From JABIBT01 sp964481835 (lineage in GTDB: Archaea > Nanobdellota > Nanobdellia > SCGC-AAA011-G17 > PNOQ01), in assembly GCA_964481835.1 (NCBI GenBank), contig CAYZTT010000006.1:1-36212 (forward strand): DNA of 36,212 nucleotides, given 5' to 3'. Positions 22,751 to 30,708 of this stretch are shown in pieces; the stretch's first letter is position 1; each line of letters opens with the position of its first letter. The notes beneath the pieces were generated by a model. It was not told where the DNA came from and ran no database searches. It saw only the letters and a list, made by a program, of their open reading frames with translations. A program made the translations under genes and the position numbers.

Positions 22751-23173
22751 ATGAAAATAAAATTCAAAAAACTACATGAAGATGCAATAACTCCAAAATA
22801 TGCAAAACCCGGTGACGTAGGGATGGACCTACATTCCATAGAAGAATTTATACTAAAACCTAATGAGACAAGATTGACAAAAACAGGAATATCAATCCAA
22901 CTCCCCCATGGGTATGCTTCACTAATCTGGCCAAGGAGTGGGCTGGCATCAAAGAAATCAATACATGTGATGGGGGGGGTCATAGATCCAGAATACCGGG
23001 GAGACTATGGGGTAATTCTCAAGAACCTCAGCCAAGAAGATTTTGAGGTAACCAAGGGCATGAGGATCGCTCAACTACTAATACAGCCCGTTGAAATTGC
23101 TGACATGGAAGAAGTAGAAGAGCTTGATGACACAGAACGAGGGTCTGGAGCATTCGGACACACAGGAAATTAA
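22751..23173 (+). CDS. dut: dUTP diphosphatase (trimeric dUTPase)
   Basis: The 140-residue protein has all five dUTPase motifs: I DVGMDL, II PRSGLA, III GVIDPEYRGDYGVIL, IV RIAQLLIQP and V RGSGAFGHTG, the last closing over the phosphate chain. It hydrolyses dUTP to dUMP and PPi, keeping uracil out of DNA and providing dUMP for thymidylate synthesis. It starts two bases after the nrdJ stop and is the third gene of the operon under the NrdR boxes. The 3' end overlaps the convergent ABCE1 gene by four bases. Confidence 0.96.
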   Translation: MKIKFKKLHEDAITPKYAKPGDVGMDLHSIEEFILKPNETRLTKTGISIQLPHGYASLIWPRSGLASKKSIHVMGGVIDPEYRGDYGVILKNLSQEDFEVTKGMRIAQLLIQPVEIADMEEVEELDDTERGSGAFGHTGN

Positions 23174-24930
23174 TTATAATAAAATTCTTTTTTATTTCTC
23201 TGCTCAGAATCCAGATTACTTCCCGGCTTATTAATTCTGGGCCTATGTGAAGAAGCATCTTTCCGGTATGTAATATCCAACATCTCTAAAACCTTATTCA
23301 TTCCCTCTCTCTTACTTAAGGGGCCTTCAACGAAACCCTTTATGGCAGGCTCACCCAAGAACACCAACATACGATCCCCTAAATAATCTACAAATTGCAC
23401 ATCATGATCAACAACAATGGCACATTTCTCTTTCTTAATAATAAATTCCTTAATAACTTCCGCAACCTTCAATCTATCTTCCACATCTACAAAGGCAGAG
23501 GGTTCATCCAAAGCATAAATGTCTGCCTCCCTAGACAAACACAAGGCAATATGAAACTTTTGTAATTCTCCTCCAGACAGTTCCTTAATCCTATTATCAA
23601 TTACCTTATTCAGATTTAGTTTCTCTAAAATATTCTGCTTATACCATCCCGAATTGAATTCTGCTTTAGCAACTGCCATTAATTCATTACGAACACTTCC
23701 CTCGAATTCCCTAGAAGGATATTGCTCTTTGTAAGAGATATTATATTCCTCTGCAGCTCCAGATTCAGGCTTTATTTTTCCAGAGAGCAAATTCAAAAAA
23801 GTACTCTTTCCTAATCCATTCGCACCCATAATAGTCAATACTTCCCCCTTATGCACACTTCCTTTATTGGTTTTCAAACTAAAATTCTCAAAATTCTTTT
23901 CTAATTCGAGAAATTCAACCAAAACCTCTGAACTTAAGACACTCTCCGCATCATTTTCCTTAAAACTAATCTCATAATCTCTAAATCTAACATTATCATC
24001 AGGCAAATAACCATCAAGGTATTCATTGATCCCTCGCCTAACACCTTTTGATTGAGAGACAATACCAAACGCCCCTTGCACACCATATAGTATCTGGATT
24101 TCATCCGAAATATAATCTAATGTGGCTAAATCATGCTCAACCACCATGACAGACCCAACTTCCTTTAGACTTCTTATCAACTTAGCAATTTTTATTCTAG
24201 ATGTAACATCTGCAAAGCTTGCAGGTTCATCAAAGAAATAGAAATCCGCTTTCTTAACAGCAGTAGCAATAATGGCAACCTTCTGTAATTCCCCTCCACT
24301 TAATTCATCTAGTTTTCTATCTTTCAAATGCTCAATACCCAACTCTTTAATTAAATCCTCCCCAACATCTCTCTCATCAATACGAGTTATTAATTCACCA
24401 ACTTTCCCAGAAAATACCTTTGGGATCATTTCAATTCTCTGAGGCTTATACGCAACCCTGATTTCCTCATTTTTTAACTTCTTAAAATAATCTCCCAAGG
24501 CAACAGTAGAATATTTTTCAATTATAGAATCATAATCTCCCTTTTTTCCAAAATCCCCTAAATTGGGAATCAACTTGCCGGATAATATCTCTAAGGCAGT
24601 ACTTTTTCCAATGCCATTCCTTCCCAAGATTCCAACTACCTCTCCTTTTTTAGGAATGGGCAAATGATAAAGTCGAAAAGAATTAACACCAAATCTATGG
24701 ATTGGATCCTCTTTTAACTCTTCAGGCAAATTAACAATATCTATGGCGCCATATGGACACTTCTTGGGGCAAATCCCGCAGCCAGTACACAATTCTTCAT
24801 CAATAACTGCATGCTTATCCTTGACAATGCATTCTTTCCCAGTTCTATTGACAGGGCAAACCCCGACACACAACCAACTACATTGCTCTGGATGACACTT
24901 GTCCTTATCTATGATTGCGATTCTAGCCAT
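23170..24930 (-). CDS. ABCE1 / RLI ribosome-recycling ATPase
   Basis: The 586-residue protein begins with two 4Fe-4S clusters (C12, C17, C21, C25 and C48, C51, C54, C58), followed by twin ABC ATPase domains with GRNGIGKST (103-111) and GANGLGKST Walker A loops, two LSGGELQK signatures, and Walker B ends FFDEPASFAD and ALDEPSAFVD. ABCE1 splits ribosomes after termination and is universal in archaea and eukaryotes but absent from bacteria, one of the clearest domain markers here. Its start at 24930 lies inside the end of the upstream small gene (22-base overlap), so the two are translationally linked. Confidence 0.97.
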   Translation of the reverse strand: MARIAIIDKDKCHPEQCSWLCVGVCPVNRTGKECIVKDKHAVIDEELCTGCGICPKKCPYGAIDIVNLPEELKEDPIHRFGVNSFRLYHLPIPKKGEVVGILGRNGIGKSTALEILSGKLIPNLGDFGKKGDYDSIIEKYSTVALGDYFKKLKNEEIRVAYKPQRIEMIPKVFSGKVGELITRIDERDVGEDLIKELGIEHLKDRKLDELSGGELQKVAIIATAVKKADFYFFDEPASFADVTSRIKIAKLIRSLKEVGSVMVVEHDLATLDYISDEIQILYGVQGAFGIVSQSKGVRRGINEYLDGYLPDDNVRFRDYEISFKENDAESVLSSEVLVEFLELEKNFENFSLKTNKGSVHKGEVLTIMGANGLGKSTFLNLLSGKIKPESGAAEEYNISYKEQYPSREFEGSVRNELMAVAKAEFNSGWYKQNILEKLNLNKVIDNRIKELSGGELQKFHIALCLSREADIYALDEPSAFVDVEDRLKVAEVIKEFIIKKEKCAIVVDHDVQFVDYLGDRMLVFLGEPAIKGFVEGPLSKREGMNKVLEMLDITYRKDASSHRPRINKPGSNLDSEQRNKKEFYYN

Positions 24931-25205
24931 TCACTTAAGAGAAAATAATCAGGTTTTAAATCTTTTCCCCCTGTCAAAACTTCTTCTAATGCCTCTTGAG
25001 TTCTCATATATGCCAGGACCGGAACAAATCCATGACAGCTAGGCCAATCCCTATCCAATGCAATTTCCCCTAAATTAAACTGGTACAATCTAAAAATCTC
25101 TTCCTGTTCAAAAGAATCCCCATATTGTCCGGCCAAAGAAAGCATATTCTCAACATGGGCCCGGGCATTCACCCGCTTGTCTCTCTCAATGTCACGGCCG
25201 TTCAT
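24909..25205 (-). CDS. Small protein of unknown function upstream of ABCE1
   Basis: From the ATG at 25205 the product has 98 residues, starting MNGRDIERDKRVNARAHVE and ending SEWLESQS. It looks soluble and mostly helical, with an acidic bias. The frame is open from a TTG at 25220, but ATTTTAAAATAA on the minus strand (about 25224-25235) is about 25 bases before 25205, so a leaderless ATG start is preferred. Its last 22 bases overlap the ABCE1 start in another frame, which implies co-expression with ribosome recycling. No family was recognised. It may be lineage-specific. Confidence 0.6.
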   Translation of the reverse strand: MNGRDIERDKRVNARAHVENMLSLAGQYGDSFEQEEIFRLYQFNLGEIALDRDWPSCHGFVPVLAYMRTQEALEEVLTGGKDLKPDYFLLSEWLESQS

Positions 25206-25313
25206 ATCCGTCCAACACAAATTTATTTTAAAATGATTTGTATACTAAAAAATATTTTTCTTGACATGCACATCCAAAACTCTTTTTAAAGTTACTATTC
25301 CCCTAAATTCTCT
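25206..25313. promoter_or_regulatory. Divergent promoter region, ABCE1 operon / Lhr gene
   Basis: The minus strand carries ATTTTAAAATAA (about 25224-25235) before the small gene at 25205. The plus strand carries CTTTTTAAAG (25282-25291), centred 27 bases before the Lhr ATG at 25314. No Shine-Dalgarno sequence is seen for either. Confidence 0.55.
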
Positions 25314-27911
25314 ATGATTTCCTTCAAAAAAACACCAGATAAAGATGAATCTATCTTTAAGGTATTGAACCCTTTCGTTAAAGAGTGGTTTAAGGATAAA
25401 TTTGAAGAATTCTCACAACCCCAAAGATTTGGAGTGCTAGAAATCCACAATCAGAAAAATACTTTAATATCCGCGCCAACCGGCTCCGGGAAGACACTAA
25501 CATCTACACTTTCAGTAATAAATGAGCTCACTACTCTTGCAGAAAACGATCTTTTAGAGAATAAGGTTTATTGTATCTACATAAACCCTCTAAAATCCTT
25601 ATCAAGAGATATTGAAGTAAATCTAAAACAACCAATAAAAGAAATAACAGAATTAGCAAAAAAGAAAGGTAAGAAAATAAAAATTAACATTGCATCAAGA
25701 ACAGGAGATACAACCCCCTACCAAAAGCAAAAGATGCTCAAAGAAACTCCTCATATTCTGATCACAACCCCAGAATCTTTAGCCATCCTATTATCCACAG
25801 TAAAATTCAGAGAAAAACTAAAAGATGCAAGATACATGATAATTGATGAGATTCACGCGCTGGCAGAAAACAAAAGAGGGACACACCTCTCAATATCTTT
25901 AGAGAGATTAGAAAAGTTATGTGAAGAGCCTCCAACAAGAATAGGATTGTCTGCATCCATTGCTCCATTAGATAAGATCGCACAATTCTTAGTGGGGGCA
26001 GGCAGAGATTGCCTTATTTCGGATGTACAGTTCAATAAAAAAATGGATCTAAACGTCCTCTCACCAGTTCCAGATCTAATCAATACTTCTGCAGAGGAAT
26101 ATAGTAAAAATATATACACCCTCCTAAACAACCTAATTCAAGAGCATAAAACAACATTAATTTTTACAAACACGCGTGCGGGAACAGAGAGGGTAGTCCA
26201 CGCATTAAAAGAGAAATATCCAAAAAATTATGATAACAACATCGGGGCCCACCACGGCTCCCTCTCAAAAACGCACAGGCATGATATAGAAGATAGGTTA
26301 AGAAAAGGGGCGCTAAAGGCCGTAGTATCCTCTACATCTCTAGAACTTGGAATTGACATTGGGTATATTGATTTAGTAATATGCATTGGATCTCCAAAAT
26401 CCATAGCAAGGACACTACAACGATTTGGAAGGTCCGGGCACAAACTTCACGAAACAGTAAAAGGAAGAATAATCGTCACAGATAGAGATGATCTAATAGA
26501 ATGTGCCGTAATGACAAAAGATATCATAGAAAGAAAGATTGACAGAATCCATATTCCAGAAAACGCACTAGATGTATTGGCACAACAAATCTATGGAATA
26601 GCAATCTCAGATATTACTCCAATAAAAGAATTATTTGAAATGGTAAAGAAGGCATATCCCTACAGAGACCTTACCTACACAAATTTCAGGGAAGTTATTG
26701 AATATTTATCCGGAGAACATGTATCCTTAGAAGATAGACACATCTACGCAAAAATTTGGTATGATGAAGAAACAGGAATGGTCGGAAAGAAAGGAAAGAT
26801 GGCGAGAGTCATGTATATGACAAACATCGGAACAATCCCTGATGAAGCCGCAATAAAAGTGAAGATTGGAGATCAAGTGATTGGGACAATCGATGAGGCA
26901 TTCTTAGAGAAACTAAAAAGGGGGGATGTTTTTGTTCTCGGAGGAGACAGATATATTTTCAAACACGCAAGGGGGTCCGTTGCAAGCGTACAAAGTACCA
27001 TTAGTTTAAATCCAACCGTTCCCTCATGGTATTCAGAATCCCTCCCCCTCTCTTTTGATCTAGCTTTAGAAATTCAAAAATTTAGAAAACTTATGAAGAG
27101 ATATTTTGAAAACAAGGCAAAGAAAGAAGAGATTTTGAAATTCATTGATGATTACCTATATGTAGATGAGAGGGGCAAACTAGCAATCTACGATTATTTT
27201 TATCAACAATATAAATATCGGAAAGAGGTGCCAAATGAAAATGAATTACTGATAGAGAATTTCAATGATGGGTTAAAAAACTACACCGTTTTTCATTCTT
27301 TATATGGTAGAAGAGTAAACGATGTGCTATCGAGATCTATTGCATATATTATCATGAAACTCCAACATAGGAATGTAGAGTTAGGAATAAACGATAATGG
27401 GTTCTATCTGGCAGGACAAGAAAAGAAAATTCAAGTTATGCGCGCCTTCAAATTATTAAAATCAAAAGAATTAAGGGTTGTTGCTCAAAATGCAATCGAA
27501 AACACTGAAATCCTAAAAAGAAGATTTAGGCATTGTGCAGGAAGAGCACTAATGATCCTTAGAAGTTACAAAGGAAAGAAAAAAACTGCAGGTAGACAAC
27601 AAGTTTCATCTATGATTTTAATGAGCGCAGTAAAAAGAATATCTAATGATTTCACGATCTTAAAAGAAGCAAGGAGAGAAGTTCTTGAAGATTTAATGGA
27701 TATAGACAACGCAATAAAAGTACTAAAGAATATAGAATCTGGGAAAATAAAAATCAAAGAAATAACAACTCAAATCCCAACCCCATTTGCACTAAACACA
27801 ATTATGCAGGGCAGGATGGATATGCTAAGGATGGAAGATAGAATTGATTTCTTAAGAAAAATGCATGCATTAATATTGCAAGAAATAAATTTTAAAAAAG
27901 AAAAAAATTAA
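25314..27911 (+). CDS. lhr: Lhr-type DNA helicase
   Basis: The 865-residue superfamily 2 helicase has Walker A SAPTGSGKT (53-61), DEIH box (178-181), GLSAS motif III and LQRFGRSGHK motif VI (about 370), then the long Lhr-specific winged-helix and beta-barrel C-terminal parts (NIGTIPDEAAIKVKIGDQVIG, GDVFVLGGDRYIFKHARG). Lhr proteins translocate 3' to 5' on single-stranded DNA and unwind DNA and RNA-DNA hybrids in repair. Size matches the archaeal core form without extra extensions. TATA CTTTTTAAAG precedes the ATG by 27 bases. A phosphoesterase of the type often found beside Lhr is encoded 340 bases downstream, on the other side of the EncFtn-like gene. Confidence 0.93.
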   Translation: MISFKKTPDKDESIFKVLNPFVKEWFKDKFEEFSQPQRFGVLEIHNQKNTLISAPTGSGKTLTSTLSVINELTTLAENDLLENKVYCIYINPLKSLSRDIEVNLKQPIKEITELAKKKGKKIKINIASRTGDTTPYQKQKMLKETPHILITTPESLAILLSTVKFREKLKDARYMIIDEIHALAENKRGTHLSISLERLEKLCEEPPTRIGLSASIAPLDKIAQFLVGAGRDCLISDVQFNKKMDLNVLSPVPDLINTSAEEYSKNIYTLLNNLIQEHKTTLIFTNTRAGTERVVHALKEKYPKNYDNNIGAHHGSLSKTHRHDIEDRLRKGALKAVVSSTSLELGIDIGYIDLVICIGSPKSIARTLQRFGRSGHKLHETVKGRIIVTDRDDLIECAVMTKDIIERKIDRIHIPENALDVLAQQIYGIAISDITPIKELFEMVKKAYPYRDLTYTNFREVIEYLSGEHVSLEDRHIYAKIWYDEETGMVGKKGKMARVMYMTNIGTIPDEAAIKVKIGDQVIGTIDEAFLEKLKRGDVFVLGGDRYIFKHARGSVASVQSTISLNPTVPSWYSESLPLSFDLALEIQKFRKLMKRYFENKAKKEEILKFIDDYLYVDERGKLAIYDYFYQQYKYRKEVPNENELLIENFNDGLKNYTVFHSLYGRRVNDVLSRSIAYIIMKLQHRNVELGINDNGFYLAGQEKKIQVMRAFKLLKSKELRVVAQNAIENTEILKRRFRHCAGRALMILRSYKGKKKTAGRQQVSSMILMSAVKRISNDFTILKEARREVLEDLMDIDNAIKVLKNIESGKIKIKEITTQIPTPFALNTIMQGRMDMLRMEDRIDFLRKMHALILQEINFKKEKN

Positions 27912-28192
27912 TGTTCTTTAGAGGCAATATCTTTTTCCTCAGAAAACAAATAATCCTTCAACTCTTTAGAAAGCTCTGAGTCATTCTGTCTCAACCATTC
28001 AATCAACATTGAAGCATGCTCTTTCTCTTCTTTTGAGTTATGTAGTAGAATCTTCTTCAAATTCTCATCCTTTGTTGCATCTGCCCTTTGATTGTAGTTA
28101 TCAACAGCTTCCATTTCCTCTCTTAAAGAATCAATTGCCCTTCTAATGTCTAAAGTTTTCTCGCTTAATTTTGAAATATCTTCTTGTAGCAT
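27908..28192 (-). CDS. Encapsulated-ferritin-like (EncFtn family) protein without targeting tail
   Basis: This 94-residue two-helix protein matches the EncFtn family: SLREEMEAVDNYNQRADAT, then ILLHNSKEEKEHASMLIEWL and the end DYLFSEE. Compared with the Rhodospirillum protein, whose ferroxidase residues are E32, Y39, E62 and H65, the equivalents are E26, Y33, E56 and H59, all kept with a constant offset of six. EncFtn dimers assemble into rings that oxidise Fe(II). In bacteria they are loaded into encapsulin shells by a C-terminal peptide; here the chain stops a few residues after the fold and no shell gene is near. GAGGTGC (28197-28203) is the ribosome-binding site. Convergent with lhr (four-base overlap). 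Confidence 0.85.
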   Translation of the reverse strand: MLQEDISKLSEKTLDIRRAIDSLREEMEAVDNYNQRADATKDENLKKILLHNSKEEKEHASMLIEWLRQNDSELSKELKDYLFSEEKDIASKEH

Positions 28193-28253
28193 TTTTGCAC
28201 CTCAAAATACGAAATATATTAACCTTTAAAAACTTTATCCAAAAAACAATAAT
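28193..28253. promoter_or_regulatory. Divergent promoter region, EncFtn-like gene / phosphoesterase gene
   Basis: CCTTTAAAAAC (28223-28233) is centred about 26 bases before the phosphoesterase ATG at 28254. The same AT-rich block supplies minus-strand TATA-like TTTAAAGG and AATATATT elements, leaving a short leader with GAGGTGC before the EncFtn-like ATG at 28192. The two genes may therefore be regulated together. Confidence 0.5.
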
Positions 28254-28955
28254 ATGGAAATACAAAAAGGAATTGAGATAATAGATTTAGCACTATATCT
28301 AAAAAAAGAAAAGATTCTGATAATCTCAGATCTACATCTCGGGTACGAAGAAGCCCTAAACAAACAAGGTGTAATGGTTCCAAGATTTCAGTTCAAAGAA
28401 ATGATAAATAGATTAAAATCAATCCTAGAAAAAGCCAATCCAGAATTAATAATCATTAATGGAGATCTAAAACACGAATTTGGGAGGATTTCCAAATCTG
28501 AATGGAAACAAGTAACAGATCTGATAGATTTCTTAAAAGATAAAAAAGTTTTACTAATCAAAGGCAACCATGATAACATTTTAGGGCCAATCGCAAAAAA
28601 GAAAAACATAAAATTAATCGATAGATATGATATCGGAAATATAACCATAATCCACGGAGATAAAATCCCAAAAAAATTAAACAAGACAATAATTATTGGT
28701 CATGAACATCCAGCAGTATCCTTCCCCGGGAGAAAAGATCAGAAATACAAGTGTTTCCTAAAAGGAAAATTCGAGAGAAAAACATTAATTGTAATGCCCT
28801 CTTTCTATCTAATTTCACAAGGCACGGATATAACAAAACAAAAGGCACTTTCCCCCTTTCTAAAAAAAGATTTAAGAAATTTTGAAGTTTACATAGTAGA
28901 AGATAAAGTTTACAAATTTGGAAAATTAAAAGAAATAAATGAACTTTCTTTCTGA
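28254..28955 (+). CDS. Metallophosphoesterase, archaeal SbcD/Mre11-related type
   Basis: The 233-residue protein has the calcineurin-like metal motifs in order: SDLHLGYE (about residues 25-32), NGDLKHE (about 67-73), KGNHDN (about 100-105), IHGD (near 130) and GHEHPA (near 147). This is the small archaeal phosphoesterase group related to bacterial PdeM, often found next to Lhr-type helicases and ligases. It may act on 2',3'-cyclic phosphodiesters or DNA ends; the substrate here is unknown. TATA CCTTTAAAAAC is 26 bases upstream. It is separated from lhr by the oppositely oriented EncFtn-like gene. Confidence 0.88.
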   Translation: MEIQKGIEIIDLALYLKKEKILIISDLHLGYEEALNKQGVMVPRFQFKEMINRLKSILEKANPELIIINGDLKHEFGRISKSEWKQVTDLIDFLKDKKVLLIKGNHDNILGPIAKKKNIKLIDRYDIGNITIIHGDKIPKKLNKTIIIGHEHPAVSFPGRKDQKYKCFLKGKFERKTLIVMPSFYLISQGTDITKQKALSPFLKKDLRNFEVYIVEDKVYKFGKLKEINELSF

Positions 28956-28987
28956 AACTTTAAAAAACAAAAATATTCTCCCACTAC

Positions 28988-29818
28988 ATGGCAAAAATTG
29001 GAATAATTGGGCATGGCTTTGTTGGAGAGGCAGTAGAGCACGGATTCAAGGCAAAAAATGAGGTAAAGATTTATGATAAATACAAAAAATCCGATACTTT
29101 TGAAGAAACTATTAACGAGTCTGAGGTAATTTTCATCTGTCTACCCACCCCATACAAGGATAATAGAATTGATTTAAGTATCATGGATGAGACAATAAAA
29201 AAGATTAATGCACTCGCAAAGGGAACAGATAAAATAGTTGTAATAAAATCAACAGCAATCCCCGGCACAACAGACAAATATTCAAAAAAGTACCCAAATC
29301 TAAATTTCTGTTTCAATCCAGAGTTCTTAAGGGAAAAACATCACATATCTGATTTTATCAATGCAGATAGAACTGTAATCGGTGCAGATAAAGAAAAAGT
29401 AAAAGAAAGGATGGGCAAATTATACAAAGAAAACTTCCCCACAATTCCAATCTTCACTTCAAGTCAATCTGCCGCAGAGTTATCAAAATATATGGCGAAT
29501 TCATTTTTGGCTACAAAAGTAATATTCGCAAATGAGATATATGATTTATGTAAAAAGCTCAATATAGATTACGGGGACGTAAAAGAGATGGTCGTCTCGG
29601 ATAGAAGGATAGGAAATTCCCATTTAGATATAACTGAAGAAAGGGGATATGGGGGAAAATGCTTCCCAAAGGACATAATTGCTTTCTTAGCATTATTTAA
29701 AGAACTTAAAGTAGATCACTCATTACTGGCGACTGTACATGAAAAAAACAATAAGATAAGAAAAATAAAGGATTGGAAGAACATTCCCTTTGTTAATTCA
29801 GATAATAAAAACATTTAA
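28988..29818 (+). CDS. Short UDP-sugar 6-dehydrogenase, lacking the C-terminal domain
   Basis: The 276-residue protein has the NAD-binding start KIGIIGHGFVGEAV, the KSTAIPGTT segment, NPEFLRE (110-116), ELSKYMANS with the catalytic lysine (K167) and the active-site cysteine C225 in GGKCFPKD. Full-length UDP-glucose or UDP-GlcNAc dehydrogenases (about 400-440 residues) have a third, UDP-binding domain; here the chain stops about 50 residues after the cysteine. The stop is normal and the reading frame intact, so it looks like a naturally short form. WbpA, the missing first enzyme of the wbp-like operon, belongs to this family, which makes it a candidate. TATA CTTTAAAAAAC is about 26 bases before the ATG. 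Confidence 0.85.
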   Translation: MAKIGIIGHGFVGEAVEHGFKAKNEVKIYDKYKKSDTFEETINESEVIFICLPTPYKDNRIDLSIMDETIKKINALAKGTDKIVVIKSTAIPGTTDKYSKKYPNLNFCFNPEFLREKHHISDFINADRTVIGADKEKVKERMGKLYKENFPTIPIFTSSQSAAELSKYMANSFLATKVIFANEIYDLCKKLNIDYGDVKEMVVSDRRIGNSHLDITEERGYGGKCFPKDIIAFLALFKELKVDHSLLATVHEKNNKIRKIKDWKNIPFVNSDNKNI

Positions 29819-29843
29819 AAGAAGATAAATTTAATTTTCATTA

Positions 29844-30704
29844 ATGGATGGCAAAACAAGGCATTTAATTCTTAGGGCCCAAAAGAATGAGATAACCGAG
29901 CACCATATATATCATAATCTTGCCAATAAAACAAAAAGTAAACACAATAAAGAAGTTTTGGAACATATTGCAAAGGATGAGTTGGGTCATTACAACTATT
30001 GGAAGAAGCTCTCAAAAAAAGAAATCCACCCAAATCAATTTAAAATATTCTTATTTACATTAATAGCAAAAATTTTTGGTTTAGCATTCACGTTAAAATT
30101 AATGGAGAGTGGAGAAAAAACCGCAAAGAAAGCATATAAAAAACTAGGCAACTATCATGGTGTAAAAAGAATTATCCATGATGAATATGTTCATGAAAAA
30201 GATATACTAAGGATGCTCAGAGAAGAAAGAATAGAATATGCGAGCTCAACAGTTTTAGGATTAAATGACGCATTAGTGGAGCTGACCGGTGCATTAGCCG
30301 GGCTTACGTTGGCATTACAAAATAGCATCTTAGTCGCAACATCTGGATTAATAATTGGAGTGTCCGCCTCCCTATCAATGGCGGCCTCAGAATATCTCTC
30401 TTCCAAGGAGGAAAAAAATAAATGTCCAATAAAATCCGCTTTCTATACCGGGATTGCATATATCCTCACCGTAATATTGCTTATCTTGCCTTACTTCATA
30501 TTTGACAATATTTATGTCTCACTATCTGTAATGGTACTGGTGGGCATATTAGTTATAGCTACCTATACCTTCTACATGTCAATTGCAAAAGAAAAGAAAT
30601 TTTGGCCAAAATTTATGCAGATGGTATTAATATCACTAACAGTGGCATTAATAAGTTTCATAGTAGGAGTTTTAGTAAGAGAATATTTTGGGATGGGGGC
30701 ATAA
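29844..30704 (+). CDS. Ferritin-like plus VIT1/CCC1 fusion, MbfA-type iron exporter
   Basis: The 286-residue protein has an N-terminal ferritin-like helical bundle (about residues 1-125) with candidate iron ligands in NEITEHHIYH, EHIAKDELGHYNYW and HDEYVHEKDIL. It is followed by a VIT1/CCC1 membrane domain of about five helices, opening SSTVLGLNDALVELTGALAG and continuing ASLSMAASEYLSSKEE. This is the layout of MbfA, which in bacteria exports iron and protects against peroxide. Membrane location; iron or manganese transport is expected. CATTTAAAAG (about 29811-29820) is 28 bases before the ATG at 29844. Four bases separate it from the thioredoxin-CcdA gene, so both are co-transcribed. Confidence 0.87.
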   Translation: MDGKTRHLILRAQKNEITEHHIYHNLANKTKSKHNKEVLEHIAKDELGHYNYWKKLSKKEIHPNQFKIFLFTLIAKIFGLAFTLKLMESGEKTAKKAYKKLGNYHGVKRIIHDEYVHEKDILRMLREERIEYASSTVLGLNDALVELTGALAGLTLALQNSILVATSGLIIGVSASLSMAASEYLSSKEEKNKCPIKSAFYTGIAYILTVILLILPYFIFDNIYVSLSVMVLVGILVIATYTFYMSIAKEKKFWPKFMQMVLISLTVALISFIVGVLVREYFGMGA

Positions 30705-30708
30705 CAAA

